A stretch of 64,000 nt of DNA, from NCBI GenBank assembly GCA_030537695.1, contig JAUNVJ010000003.1, positions 31,820 to 95,819 on the forward strand. The letters run 5' to 3'. Below are positions 10,011-18,300 of the stretch, piece after piece. The DNA is from Tissierellia bacterium. Its GTDB lineage: Bacteria > Bacillota_A > Clostridia > Tissierellales > Peptoniphilaceae. Position 1 is the first letter of the stretch; the number at the start of each line of letters is the position of its first letter. The notes below the pieces were generated by a model, which did not search any database, was not told the origin of the DNA, and saw only the letters and a list, made by a program, of their open reading frames with translations. Made by a program: the position numbers and the translations under genes.

Positions 10011-10203
10011 AATGGATTCCCTTCATTTTAATCCCATCCGCCCAAATCTCCCCTTCATTGACAGTATTTCATTGAACAATACCCTCTTGATCTAAAATAT
10101 CGATACAGTGAATAGTCCTAGCTAAATATTTTACCGAAAAATAAACCATTCCCCCCTTATTCACCGCTTATATATCCTTGGAAAACTTATCCTTATTTTC
10201 CAT
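10009..10203 (-). pseudogene. Possible decayed small gene, second of two
   Basis: On the minus strand an ATG at 10203 follows an AGGAGG-type site and opens a frame of 64 codons with two internal stops (TAA, TGA). The fragments look protein-like (for example G-M-V-Y-F-S-V-K-Y-L-A-R and N-E-G-E-I-W-A-D-G-I-K-M-K-G-I-H). I do not recognise the family. In AT-rich DNA two stops in 64 codons is only weak evidence for decay of a real gene. Confidence 0.35.
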
Positions 10204-10528
10204 CCTCTTCCTCCTCATGGAAGTCGATTGCAGTTTTACCTGTCTTGGGTAAATACTTTTAATATCCTTCAAGGACATCCATCAGATAAGCATCTTCTTT
10301 CTAGTATTCATTCTTTTTATTCCACCACAATTGGTATTGGAAAAAGCACCACTAAAATCATTCGTAAAAGCGTGGTCCGATCATTCTTATATAATTTTCT
10401 ACATCCCTCCGTACAATATTTTCATGGATCGCATTTTTCAGCTCGACGGTAAAAATACCAAAAACATCAGTAAAGAATCAAATTTTTTTCATTAAAATCT
10501 CCAATACCATTTCATTTCCTACAATGAT
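10193..10528 (-). pseudogene. Possible decayed gene, first of two
   Basis: This frame ends in TAA at 10193, overlapping the start of the next remnant as coupled genes do. It reads as plausible protein in blocks (F-G-I-F-T-V-E-L-K-N-A-I-H-E-N-I and T-G-K-T-A-I-D-F-H-E-E-E-E-D-G-K) but carries several stops. Neither block matches a family I know. The stretch 9973-10644 has no intact gene; this is the best reading of it. Confidence 0.3.
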
Positions 10529-10644
10529 CTTGATATTTTATCAAGTCAAAGCTTCTTGAAAAATTCAACTTTTCCTTTTACCAATGTACAAGAAGAAATA
10601 TCTATCTTCAATGATTCGTCATGAATTTCTCTTCCCTTGGAATA

Positions 10645-11814
10645 TCACTTAATAAATGGATATCTTTTATTCATCTCCTTTAAACATGAGACCAATTGCT
10701 GTAGATCTTCCTCCCTATGATCTGCCATCAAGGTAATTCTCAATATGGCTCGGTGGTATTCTACTGCCGGATACCGTATTACCGATACGTATATTCCCAT
10801 TTCCAACATTTTTTGTCCTATTTGCAATGCCTTTTCTTCGTCTCCGATTAAAATTGGAATAATATGATGCTTTCCCTCGACAAAGATGCCAATTTCCCGT
10901 AAAGCTCCCACCAAAAATTTTACATTTTGGGCTAATTTTTTTAATTTTTCCTGATCTTCCCGAATATGATGAAGGACTTCCCCAATGGAAGCAATGGAAA
11001 AAGGACTTAAGGAGGTGGAAAAAATATAGGATCTGGCATGGTGGAGTAAAAATTGCTTGATCTTGGAAGAAGTGGCAACAAATGCCCCTTCCACACCGAT
11101 GGCTTTGCTAAAAGTACCGACCAGTAAATCCGGTTTTTCCTCATAGAGATCACATACCCCTCTTCCATAATGGCCTAAAGCACCAAATCCATGGGCATCA
11201 TCTACAATCGTTAAGGCTTTATATCTTTTTCCTATTTGAATGAATCGATTGACATTAAGAAGATCTCCATTCATGCTGAAGAGGCCATCGGAAACCAAAA
11301 CTTTTTTCTCCCATTGAGAATATAAAGCCAACTTTTTTTCTAGATCGTCGTAGTCCAAATGTCGATAGACGACAGTCTTTCCTTTTGAAAGGCGAATCCC
11401 GTCAATAATGGAGGCATGATTGTATTGATCGGAAAAGATTACCGTATTCTCATCACAAATCGAAGAAAGGACACCGATATTTGCCATATAGCCGGAAGAA
11501 AATAAGAGACAGGCCCTATAATTTAAAAATTCGCAAATTTCATCTTCCAGCTTTTGATGGAGATGACAGCTTCCCGTTGTCAACCGAGACCCTCCCGAGC
11601 CCATCCCGTAATCCAAAGCTTTCTCAAAAGCTTTTGTCATTAGCTCTTTATCTTCGCAAAGAGATAGATAGTTGCCTGAAGAAAAGAGTAATACTTTTTT
11701 TCCGTCAACGATGCTTCGAGGTAATTGGGCACTATTAAATATCCTGGGTTTTCGAATCAAATGATTTTGCCTCAAGTTTCGAAGATCCTTTTCAATATAA
11801 TCAAAGCTATTCAA
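10645..11814 (-). CDS. bioF: 8-amino-7-oxononanoate synthase (BioF family)
   Basis: This 389-residue PLP enzyme belongs to the alpha-oxoamine synthases. Seen are the substrate-proximal G-S-G-G-S-R-L-T-T-G, the aspartate motif D-D-A-H-G-F-G-A-L-G, and the PLP lysine in G-T-F-S-K-A-I-G. BioF joins pimeloyl-CoA and L-alanine. The family also includes 2-amino-3-ketobutyrate-CoA ligase, but the 8-nt overlap with bioW makes the biotin role very likely. bioA, bioD and bioB are not in the window. Confidence 0.88.
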   Translation of the reverse strand: MNSFDYIEKDLRNLRQNHLIRKPRIFNSAQLPRSIVDGKKVLLFSSGNYLSLCEDKELMTKAFEKALDYGMGSGGSRLTTGSCHLHQKLEDEICEFLNYRACLLFSSGYMANIGVLSSICDENTVIFSDQYNHASIIDGIRLSKGKTVVYRHLDYDDLEKKLALYSQWEKKVLVSDGLFSMNGDLLNVNRFIQIGKRYKALTIVDDAHGFGALGHYGRGVCDLYEEKPDLLVGTFSKAIGVEGAFVATSSKIKQFLLHHARSYIFSTSLSPFSIASIGEVLHHIREDQEKLKKLAQNVKFLVGALREIGIFVEGKHHIIPILIGDEEKALQIGQKMLEMGIYVSVIRYPAVEYHRAILRITLMADHREEDLQQLVSCLKEMNKRYPFIK

Positions 11815-12523
11815 TAATCAACACCTTCTTATTTTTTAAATAATCAATGCAGGCTTCTTTGGAAGCTTTACAGGAATCAAAGAGAATAATTCGAATCCCC
11901 TTTTCAGAACCCCATTCTTTTAATTTGGTAATTCGAAGATATTTTTGTCTTGTAGCAATATAACCTGTTTGATAATGGGGATCATCGGAAATACAAAGCT
12001 CTCCCATCACCCCCGGACCATAGACCGTCTTGGTAGCCAATGCTAAAGCTTCTCGAAAATGATCTTTTTTTACAAGGGTTGCTTTAGAAAAAACTTCATA
12101 GTCCATATAGGAGACTCGAATACCTCGAGAGAAATCTTCCTCCAATCTCTGATAGTTTTGAACATCTAGTAGAATGGCTCCCCTCATATGATGTTCCCGA
12201 GAAAAGAGATTTAAAATATAATCACTATTTAAACCAAAGGTCTCTAAGATATTTTTCATATTCTCCAACCCCTCTTGAACAGTATCCACTTCCAAGGTCT
12301 CTACTTCCAATGCCTTCAATCTTAGAAGATCTTTTTCTTCTATCCTTTCAATCTTTATATGGATCAAATCCGAAGAGCCTTTCTCATGGTTCATACCTCG
12401 CCGTTGTAGGAATTCTACCGTTTCAAAAAGATGATCCTCATTAACGATTCGTTCCGCTCCTGAAATATGTATTTGTCGATCTTTTATTTTTTTAGATGCT
12501 CGCATCTTCACACTGTATTTCAT
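11807..12523 (-). CDS. bioW: 6-carboxyhexanoate-CoA ligase (pimeloyl-CoA synthetase)
   Basis: BioW (238 aa) activates free pimelate to pimeloyl-CoA with ATP, the entry to Gram-positive biotin synthesis. The N-terminal M-R-A-S-K and the H-I-S-G-A-E-R-I-V segment are diagnostic. Its ATG overlaps the upstream stop in an ATGA junction and its end overlaps bioF, so three genes form one tightly coupled operon. Making pimelate internally is not implied; it could be imported. Confidence 0.92.
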   Translation of the reverse strand: MKYSVKMRASKKIKDRQIHISGAERIVNEDHLFETVEFLQRRGMNHEKGSSDLIHIKIERIEEKDLLRLKALEVETLEVDTVQEGLENMKNILETFGLNSDYILNLFSREHHMRGAILLDVQNYQRLEEDFSRGIRVSYMDYEVFSKATLVKKDHFREALALATKTVYGPGVMGELCISDDPHYQTGYIATRQKYLRITKLKEWGSEKGIRIILFDSCKASKEACIDYLKNKKVLIIE

Positions 12524-13014
12524 AGGACTCTCTCCTTAATATAGATCTGTAAATGAGTCTTGTTTAACAGATCATAAATTTTAAAATATAAAAAATAGTT
12601 GATAAAAGAAGTGAAAATCATTCCAGGAATTACAGGTAGTATCAAGGCCTTAAAATTCACATGGAGAATCAGACTCAGCACAATTCGAGCAACCACTGTT
12701 CCACAAATAGAAGAGCCGATTAGAGTAATTTTCTTTTTCCCTACAACAAGAATAAAAAGAGCTACTACCATTCGAAATATCAATGCCACCAAGATATTAA
12801 AAACATTGGAAACACTTAAGATAAAAGACAGTACACTTGCAAGGACTCCAGCGTAAAGATAGAGCTCCATCCCAAAGATCAAGGCAATCATCACTGATAC
12901 GGAAGCGGATAATTGGTACTCGCCACCGGGAAAAATAGCAGGAATTTTAAACATTCCGCTTAATAATATCAACACTGCCAACAGGGGAATTAAAGTTGTT
13001 TTTTTGGTATTCAT
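12520..13014 (-). CDS. Membrane protein of the biotin operon, transporter S-component-like
   Basis: This 164-residue protein is almost wholly hydrophobic, with about five or six membrane segments and short charged loops. Size and look resemble substrate-binding (S) components of ECF vitamin transporters, but I do not see BioY motifs. It is the first gene behind a BirA-type operator and is coupled to bioW by an ATGA overlap. A role in uptake of pimelate, biotin or a precursor is inference from context. Confidence 0.6.
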   Translation of the reverse strand: MNTKKTTLIPLLAVLILLSGMFKIPAIFPGGEYQLSASVSVMIALIFGMELYLYAGVLASVLSFILSVSNVFNILVALIFRMVVALFILVVGKKKITLIGSSICGTVVARIVLSLILHVNFKALILPVIPGMIFTSFINYFLYFKIYDLLNKTHLQIYIKERVL

Positions 13015-13030
13015 AAGTCACCTCTTTAAA

Positions 13031-13084
13031 AGTATAGAAAAGTAAATATATTATGTCAACCTATAATTTTAATAGCGTTTACAT
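13031..13084 (-). promoter_or_regulatory. Promoter and BirA-like operator of the biotin operon
   Basis: TTGACA (13054-13059) and TATACT (13031-13036) lie 17 nt apart on the minus strand. An inverted pair ATGTAAACG-N14-GGTTGACAT (13053-13084) overlaps the -35 and resembles the BirA operator (TGTAAACC-N14/15-GGTTTACA type) with two mismatches between arms. This predicts repression by biotinyl-AMP-loaded BirA. Confidence 0.7.
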
Positions 13085-13129
13085 TTTACCCTTGGCTTTT
13101 ATTGTCCTGTTCCTCCCCTGTATTTTCCC

Positions 13130-13158
13130 CAATAAAAAAACCGGAACCTAATTCCGGT
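13130..13158 (-). terminator. Terminator after the spoIIM-like gene
   Basis: Arms ACCGGAA and TTCCGGT with a 5-nt loop are followed on the minus strand by a run of seven T. It lies about 45 nt after the spoIIM-like stop. Confidence 0.88.
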
Positions 13159-13203
13159 TGTAGACTTTTTATTTTCGTTCCTCTTCCGAAGAATCTTTTA
13201 AAA

Positions 13204-13788
13204 TTATAATGCCATTCCCATCAAGATGGGGGTAAGATAAGTTTCAATAACTGCCGCTACCCCAAGGAGGGGAACAATGATTTTTATATAGCAAAGACCA
13301 ATCTTTTTGAGTAGCCCACCAATAGGGAGATGATCTTTCCTCAGAATTTTCTTTGTCAGTTGGTGACATAGAAATAGACCCATATACATGGCTAAAACAA
13401 GGGCAGGAAGCTCAAAAATACCATGGGGAAGGATTCCCAACACTAGAGTCTAAAAAGGGTGTAATTCGGAAAAAAACGAAAATTTTAGAACGACACCAAT
13501 AATTATTCCATTAATAATTGCTGTTAAAAAAGGTAGGTACAGAAAGGGAACAAAACCCAATAAAATCATTACCAAAGTTGCCCGAAGATTGTTAAAGAAC
13601 AGCGGCAGCAATCGAATTTTCCCATCCTCTCCTAATAATTGATGGGCAACATTTTCCATAAAATCTCCCAATACTTTTTCCAACACTTCTCTCGATAGGC
13701 CAAAATAACCGATACAGGCGGATAGAATGAAAAGAACACCTAGGGTGATAGACAGTTTTTTACTTTTAAACATAGATATCTCTTTCAT
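13204..13788 (-). pseudogene. SpoIIM/DUF95-family membrane protein split by an in-frame amber codon
   Basis: Two open stretches, 13450-13788 and 13204-13449, share one frame and are separated only by TAG at 13450-13452. Together they give about 193 sense codons, the usual SpoIIM-family size. The second part carries the family hallmark G-I-L-P-H-G-I-F-E-L-P-A. Several membrane segments are visible. In Bacillus SpoIIM acts in engulfment, but family members also occur outside sporulation. A CAG-to-TAG change would explain the stop. It follows the DUF3169 gene by 1 nt. Confidence 0.8.
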
Positions 13789-13789
13789 A

Positions 13790-14538
13790 TTATTGTTCCT
13801 TCCAACAATAATCGTGATAGAACATAACTTGCACCAATAGGATCAAGGTGACAAAAATTAAAGTGGAGATGTTTCGCTGTAGAATATCCTTTAAGAATAA
13901 ACAAGCGATCAGCATAAGATAGGTTATCTGACGTCCTCTTCGGAAAGCGAAGAACCCGATTTTATAGGTTTGAGCTTGTTCCTGTTCATCACAGGATTCC
14001 AACCATGCCTTTTCAAATTTTCCTTGAAAGGGATCTGCCTTTTTCTCCGGATGAAATTTCCTTAAACCCAAGACCAGTTTTCTCATAACAACTTGGGATA
14101 ATATAATTCCCCACAAGAAACTAAAGAGTGTAATAAATACTTTATCGCCCCTCATTTCAGAAAAAATACCCATCATAAAATTAAAGATCCAAAAGAATGT
14201 GCTTACAATAAGGAATACATCCAATATCCACAGGTCATAGAAAAAATGTCTTTCAATCTCTTCCACTTCCTCAAAATCCGCTTTCGGATTGATCTGTCGA
14301 TACCTCTTTGCATAGGATCTGTAGTGAAACAGGACGAGAAGAGGAATGCTCACATAGAAAGTAGCAAATCCATAAGGAGAGAGCTTTCTATAAAGGGAAT
14401 CGAAGGCCTGGCAAAAGACCTTATAAAAATTTTCTCCATCTCCTTTGAATGCAAGAACTCCCAAGATTCTACCACCAATTCCACCCATGGTCATAAGAAA
14501 CACAAATCTCAAATAGGGATTTATCTTTTTTTCTTCAT
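13790..14538 (-). pseudogene. DUF3169-like membrane protein with a frameshift in an A tract
   Basis: A 240-codon frame open from about 14512 encodes a multi-pass membrane protein resembling DUF3169. Its natural start is the ATG at 14538, spaced well from GGAGG. As written, ATG AAG and seven A (14526-14532) lead to TAA after five codons. One extra A would give M-K-K-K-K-I-N-P-Y-L-R and run straight into the long frame. The gene is either disrupted, slippage-controlled, or miscounted in assembly. DUF3169 genes often sit beside a small Xre regulator, as here. Confidence 0.7.
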
Positions 14539-14744
14539 ATTATTTCCTCCAGATAAAATATTTCCTCCAATGGCACATGAAAAAATGCAGAAATTTTTAA
14601 TGCCACAGTGACAGAGGGAGCGTAATCTCCCCGTTCAATCAGAGATATGGTCTGTCGAGAAACCCCCACCGCCTGACCCATATCCCCTTGATTAATACCA
14701 ATCGAATTTCGAAACTCCCTGAGTCTATTTTTCAAAACAACCAT
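14535..14744 (-). CDS. Small Xre-family helix-turn-helix regulator
   Basis: This 69-residue protein is essentially one HTH_3 domain: G-I-N-Q-G-D-M-G-Q-A-V-G-V-S-R-Q-T-I is the helix-turn-helix, followed by I-E-R-G-D-Y-A-P. Its stop overlaps the start of the DUF3169 gene in ATGA, so the two are coupled. It probably regulates its own cluster. The ligand or signal is unknown. Confidence 0.88.
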   Translation of the reverse strand: MVVLKNRLREFRNSIGINQGDMGQAVGVSRQTISLIERGDYAPSVTVALKISAFFHVPLEEIFYLEEII

Positions 14745-14827
14745 CTGTCACCTCCGTTTGACAACCTTCTTTGTCAACGCAAAAGAAAACATTTCCCACT
14801 CCTCTAAGATCGAGTCATTTTTTCAAC

Positions 14828-14857
14828 AAAAAAAGAGACCTCCCAAGGAGATCTCTC
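14828..14857 (-). terminator. Terminator after rplL
   Basis: On the minus strand AGAGA-T-CTCC pairs with GGAG-G-TCTCT around a 4-nt loop, followed by eight T. It lies 8 nt after the rplL stop. Confidence 0.9.
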
Positions 14858-14864
14858 AATAGGC

Positions 14865-15227
14865 TTACTTAAGTTCGATTGTAGCTCCAACTTCTTCAAG
14901 TTTTGCTTTGATTTCTTCTGCTTCGTCTTTGGATACACCTTCTTTAACAGCCTTCGGTGCACTGTCAACAAGAGCTTTTGCATCTTTTAGTCCAAGACCT
15001 GTAATATCTTTTACAGCTTTGATAACTTTAACTTTTTCTTGTCCCGGTGCTTCCAATACAACGTCAAATTCAGATTTTTCAGCTGCTGCTTCCGGTGCTG
15101 CTGCTACTGCTGCAGGTGCTGCTGCAGATACTCCGAATTCTTCTTCTAATGCTTTTACAACTTCTGAAAGTTCTAATACTGTAAGTTCTTTAATTTGATC
15201 AATTAATCCTTGTACTTTTTCTGACAT
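14865..15227 (-). CDS. rplL: Ribosomal protein L7/L12
   Basis: L7/L12 (120 aa) forms the stalk dimers that recruit translational GTPases. The N-terminal dimer domain, Ala-rich hinge (residues about 35-52) and C-terminal domain with [15 protein letters not shown] are all present. It follows rplJ with 35 nt spacing and CGGAGG. Confidence 0.98.
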   Translation of the reverse strand: MSEKVQGLIDQIKELTVLELSEVVKALEEEFGVSAAAPAAVAAAPEAAAEKSEFDVVLEAPGQEKVKVIKAVKDITGLGLKDAKALVDSAPKAVKEGVSKDEAEEIKAKLEEVGATIELK

Positions 15228-15262
15228 TTTATATACCTCCGATAATTTTATTATTTTCTACA

Positions 15263-15796
15263 TTAAGCAGTTGCTTCTTGTTTTTCTGCAATTTGTTGTA
15301 ATACAATTGCAAGTCCTCTGATATTTCCGGTCAATACATTGGCAAGTCCTTGGATTGGTGCATTTAAGCCGCCCAGTACTTGAGCCACCAATACTTCCTT
15401 GGATGGTAGTTTAGCCAATTCATCTACTTCTTCAACGGAAAGGATCCGTCCGTCTACAATACCGGATTTAATTTTTAAAGCGTCGTGATCTTTGGCAAAT
15501 TCTGCGGAAATTTTGGCCGCACTGGCAGGATCTTCCATACCAAAGGCTACGGCAGAAGGTCCTTTCAATACTTCGTCTAAACCTTCATATCCTAAATCTT
15601 CAAATGCACGACGTAATAATGTGTTTTTATAAACTTTATAATCTACATTGGATTCACGGTATTTGGAACGTAATTCTGTCACATCAAATACATTGAGTCC
15701 ACTATAGTTTAAGAATACAATCGATTGTGCATCTTCAATTTTGTCTTTAATTTCATCGACTAGGGCTTGTTTTGCTTGAATTCTTTCTTCTTTCAC
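15263..15796 (-). CDS. rplJ: 50S ribosomal protein L10
   Basis: L10 (177 aa) anchors L7/L12 dimers to 23S rRNA. It reads K-E-E-R-I-Q-A-K-Q-A at the N-terminus and has the stalk helix at the C-terminus. I chose GTG at 15796 because GGGGGGTGA lies 4 nt upstream; a longer frame starts inside the leader hairpin. L10 or the L10-L12 complex probably represses through the leader RNA just upstream. Confidence 0.96.
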   Translation of the reverse strand: MKEERIQAKQALVDEIKDKIEDAQSIVFLNYSGLNVFDVTELRSKYRESNVDYKVYKNTLLRRAFEDLGYEGLDEVLKGPSAVAFGMEDPASAAKISAEFAKDHDALKIKSGIVDGRILSVEEVDELAKLPSKEVLVAQVLGGLNAPIQGLANVLTGNIRGLAIVLQQIAEKQEATA

Positions 15797-15940
15797 TCTG
15801 TCACCCCCCAAATAAAAAAATCTCACACCGCATGTGAGATAGAAAAAGTCGCAATTATATCTCTAATATAGTTGCAAATCCGATTTTCTAACCTCGGTAG
15901 GATAATTAAAGCATGGCTCCCTACTGTCTGCGGTCTAACA
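15797..15940 (-). ncRNA. L10 leader RNA of rplJL
   Basis: The leader contains G-C-A-G-A-C-A-G-T-A-G-G-G and the matching T-C-C-T-A-C-C-G-A-G-G-T, the recognisable core of the Bacillota L10 leader. A last hairpin (arms ATCTCACA/TGTGAGAT, 15814-15834) is followed by seven T just before the rplJ Shine-Dalgarno, so it may act as a conditional terminator. Confidence 0.8.
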
Positions 15941-15946
15941 TACAGT

Positions 15947-15975
15947 ATTATATAGTTTAAGTATGTCACTGTCAA
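15947..15975 (-). promoter_or_regulatory. Promoter of rplJL
   Basis: TTGACA (15970-15975), 17 nt, TATAAT (15947-15952): a perfect sigma-A promoter on the minus strand. Transcription would start near 15940. Confidence 0.9.
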
Positions 15976-16011
15976 TAGTTTTTTTAGTTTTTTAAGAATC
16001 ATTTTTTTATT

Positions 16012-16041
16012 AAAAAATCCGAAGAACATTCTTCGGATTTC
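16012..16041 (-). terminator. Terminator after rplA
   Basis: Arms AAATCCGAAGAA and TTCTTCGGATTT with a 2-nt loop lead into a T run on the minus strand. It ends the rplK-rplA transcript just before the rplJL promoter. Confidence 0.9.
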
Positions 16042-16049
16042 AGGTGTTT

Positions 16050-16754
16050 TTATTTTTTTTCAACTAATTTTTGAGCATTGATTTTGACGCCAGGACCCAT
16101 TGTGGAAGCAACGGTTACCGATCTTAAATAACGTCCCTTTGCAGCAGCCGGTCTAGCTTTGATAATTTCACCGGTAATAGCATTAAAGTTTTCTGCCAGT
16201 TTTTCCGTTCCAAAGGAAACTTTTCCAATAGGTACATTGATAATTGCCGCTTTATCTACACGGTATTCCACTTTACCGGCTTTCGTTTCAGCAACTGCTT
16301 TTCCTACTTCAAAAGTTACCGTTCCGGATTTGGGATTGGGCATTAATCCCTTTGGTCCTAAAATACGACCAATCTTACCGACAACGCCCATCATATCAGG
16401 AGTGGCGATGACTACGTCAAAATCAAACCAATTTTCTGCTTGAATTTTCTCAACATATTCTTCTCCACCGGCATAATCGGCACCGGCTTCTTCTGCCTCT
16501 TTAATCTTGTCTCCCTTTGCAAGGACCAAGACGCGAATGGATTTACCCGTTCCATTAGGTAGAACGACGGTACCACGAACTTGTTGATCCGCATGTCTTG
16601 GATCGACTCCCAAACGGATTGCCAATTCTACGGTTTCATCAAAATTTGCTTTTGCTGTTTTCTGTACCAGGTCCAGGGCTTCATTGACATCGTAGTGTTG
16701 TTCTCTGTCTACTAATTGTAAACTCTCTTGATATTTTTTACCTCTTTTAGGCAT
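16050..16754 (-). CDS. rplA: 50S ribosomal protein L1
   Basis: L1 (234 aa) moves with the E-site tRNA. Conserved [17 protein letters not shown] is present. In many bacteria L1 represses its own mRNA by binding a 23S-like element; such elements lie before both rplA and rplK here. An AGGAGG site precedes the ATG. Confidence 0.98.
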   Translation of the reverse strand: MPKRGKKYQESLQLVDREQHYDVNEALDLVQKTAKANFDETVELAIRLGVDPRHADQQVRGTVVLPNGTGKSIRVLVLAKGDKIKEAEEAGADYAGGEEYVEKIQAENWFDFDVVIATPDMMGVVGKIGRILGPKGLMPNPKSGTVTFEVGKAVAETKAGKVEYRVDKAAIINVPIGKVSFGTEKLAENFNAITGEIIKARPAAAKGRYLRSVTVASTMGPGVKINAQKLVEKK

Positions 16755-16767
16755 ATTTTACCTCCTT

Positions 16768-16794
16768 GTGGTTCATTCGACTCATGTCTCCCAC
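16768..16794 (-). promoter_or_regulatory. Probable L1-binding site before rplA
   Basis: In the 40-nt rplK-rplA gap, GTGGGAG and A-T-G-A-A-C-C-A-C can form the short stem with asymmetric loop typical of L1 autoregulatory sites. It ends just before the rplA Shine-Dalgarno. Confidence 0.6.
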
Positions 16795-17220
16795 TTATTC
16801 TTCTACTTCTACTCCCATGCTTCGAGCAGTTCCTGCTACCATTGACATTGCAGCTTCAAGAGATGCCGCATTTAAATCCGGCATTTTTACCTTTGCAATA
16901 TCTTCTACTTGTGCCTTGGTCAACTTGCCGACTTTCTTTTTATTCGGCTCACCGCTGGCTACATCCAATCCCAGTGCTTTTTTAATTAAAACAGCAGCCG
17001 GTGGAGTTTTGGTTATAAAAGTAAAAGAACGATCTTGATATACCGTAAGAACTACGGGGATAATCATTCCAGCCTGATCTTGTGTTTTAGCATTAAATTC
17101 CTTTGTAAATTGCATAATATTTACACCATGAGGTCCAAGTGCTGTACCTACCGGTGGTGCCGGCGTTGCTTTTCCAGCCGGAATTTGTAATTTAACTAAT
17201 GCGATGACTTTTTTTGCCAT
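16795..17220 (-). CDS. rplK: 50S ribosomal protein L11
   Basis: L11 (141 aa) binds the GTPase-associated centre. The Pro-rich N-domain ([16 protein letters not shown]) and C-domain T-K-T-P-P-A-A-V-L are intact, including the thiostrepton-contact prolines. It follows nusG in the common rpmG-secE-nusG-rplKA order. Confidence 0.98.
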   Translation of the reverse strand: MAKKVIALVKLQIPAGKATPAPPVGTALGPHGVNIMQFTKEFNAKTQDQAGMIIPVVLTVYQDRSFTFITKTPPAAVLIKKALGLDVASGEPNKKKVGKLTKAQVEDIAKVKMPDLNAASLEAAMSMVAGTARSMGVEVEE

Positions 17221-17234
17221 TTTTATTCCTCCTT

Positions 17235-17261
17235 GTGGTATCTGCGGGGTTACCCTCCCAC
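17235..17261 (-). promoter_or_regulatory. Probable L1-binding site before rplK
   Basis: GTGGGAGG and A-T-A-C-C-A-C flank an asymmetric internal loop just before the rplK Shine-Dalgarno, echoing the site before rplA. Two copies suggest L1 controls both cistrons. Confidence 0.6.
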
Positions 17262-17284
17262 TTTAAAACGCATTTAATTTTTCA

Positions 17285-17845
17285 CTACGCTTTTATAATT
17301 TGATTAAAATCCAACTCTACAAGTGTATCTCTTCCAAACATCGATATACTTACTTTTACCTTGCCTTTATCATAATTGAAGGAGTCAATTGCCCCTACAA
17401 AATTTTCAAAAGGTCCACTGATTACTTTGACATTTTCGCCAACATCGTAATTTCCAAAAAGTTCTTTATTATCGGTAACGCCAAGACTTAATACTTCTTC
17501 ATCCGATAAAGGTACCGGCTTGGACGCAGGTCCTACAAAACCTGTCACTCCTCTGGTATTGCGAACGAGGTACCAGGACTCATCATTCATAATCATCTTA
17601 ACAAGGACATAGGAAGGAAACATCTTTCGTTCCTTCACTTTATTGACCCCATCTTTAGACTCTACATACTCTTCCATCGGTACTTGTATATCCAAGATCA
17701 AATCTTCCATACCACGGTTTTGTACCATGGCTTCCATATTTGCCTTGACTTTATTTTCGTATCCGGAATAAGTATGAATCACATACCATTTAGCAGCTGA
17801 TTGTATATCATCCTTCAATTGATTTTCATCCACGATATCACTCAC
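17285..17845 (-). CDS. nusG: Transcription elongation factor NusG
   Basis: NusG (186 aa) has the NGN domain starting at K-W-Y-V-I-H-T-Y-S-G-Y-E and a C-terminal KOW domain with V-I-S-G-P-F-E-N-F-V-G. It binds RNA polymerase and links it to Rho or ribosomes. The GTG at 17845 has no clear ribosome-binding site; another GTG at 17833 follows a GAGTGAT sequence and is possible. It lies 1 nt after secE. Confidence 0.96.
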   Translation of the reverse strand: MSDIVDENQLKDDIQSAAKWYVIHTYSGYENKVKANMEAMVQNRGMEDLILDIQVPMEEYVESKDGVNKVKERKMFPSYVLVKMIMNDESWYLVRNTRGVTGFVGPASKPVPLSDEEVLSLGVTDNKELFGNYDVGENVKVISGPFENFVGAIDSFNYDKGKVKVSISMFGRDTLVELDFNQIIKA

Positions 17846-17846
17846 T

Positions 17847-18059
17847 TTAGTAGATCGGTCTAAATAACAACATTACAAGTTTGTCATAAAGAGATAAAAG
17901 TAGAGCTACGACAATGACAGTAATAATAACAATGCCAGTATATCGTATTACTGTGTCCTTCGATGGCCAAACCACCTTTTTGAACTCAGATTTTACACCT
18001 CTAAAGTAACGAGCCAAACCTTTTTTATCTTCTTGCTTGACCGCCTTTGCTTTAGCCAA
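17847..18059 (-). CDS. secE: Preprotein translocase subunit SecE
   Basis: SecE (70 aa) is the single-span clamp of the SecYEG channel. The amphipathic segment with F-K-K-V-V-W-P-S-K-D-T is the family signature and one hydrophobic helix follows. A TTG start at 18059 is spaced 7 nt from GGAGGG. It sits between rpmG and nusG. Confidence 0.95.
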   Translation of the reverse strand: MAKAKAVKQEDKKGLARYFRGVKSEFKKVVWPSKDTVIRYTGIVIITVIVVALLLSLYDKLVMLLFRPIY

Positions 18060-18073
18060 TGAAATCCCTCCTC

Positions 18074-18223
18074 TTACTTCGTCTCTTTGTGTGTTGTATG
18101 ATTCTTGCAGAATTTACAATATTTTTTAAGTTCCAAGCGTTCCGTAGTATTTTTCTTGTTTTTATAAGTTACATAGTTTCTGTTTTTACACTCTGTGCAT
18201 TCAAGTACTACTCTATCGGCCAT
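18074..18223 (-). CDS. rpmG: 50S ribosomal protein L33, zinc-ribbon form
   Basis: L33 (49 aa) has C-T-E-C and C-K-F-C pairs, the zinc-binding type. The ATG at 18223 (M-A-D-R-V-V-L) follows GGGAGGTG by 5 nt. Longer frames upstream include the leader hairpin and are rejected. It is the first gene of the rpmG-secE-nusG group. Confidence 0.95.
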   Translation of the reverse strand: MADRVVLECTECKNRNYVTYKNKKNTTERLELKKYCKFCKNHTTHKETK

Positions 18224-18243
18224 AAAAACACCTCCCATTGGTC

Positions 18244-18263
18244 TAAAAAAAGAGCCATGCTCT
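18244..18263 (-). terminator. Short hairpin plus T run in the rpmG leader
   Basis: AGAGC-ATG-GCTCT followed by seven T lies 20 nt before rpmG on the minus strand. It is short for a terminator but could attenuate the operon. Confidence 0.45.
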
Positions 18264-18300
18264 TCCAATGAATGACCCTTAACTAAATTCACTCAATTAG

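Noticed and set aside
10228..10452. 74-codon plus-strand frame in the etfA-bioF gap
   Set aside because: No ribosome site, composition like random AT-rich DNA; the minus strand gives more protein-like blocks.
10645..11814. Calling this gene 2-amino-3-ketobutyrate-CoA ligase
   Set aside because: Same enzyme family, but overlap with bioW and the BirA-like operator support BioF; no threonine dehydrogenase is nearby.
13450..13452. TAG read as pyrrolysine or other recoding
   Set aside because: SpoIIM-family proteins are not known to use Pyl, no downstream insertion element is seen, and purE, purF and others use TGA or TAA normally; rplF ends in TAG as an ordinary stop.
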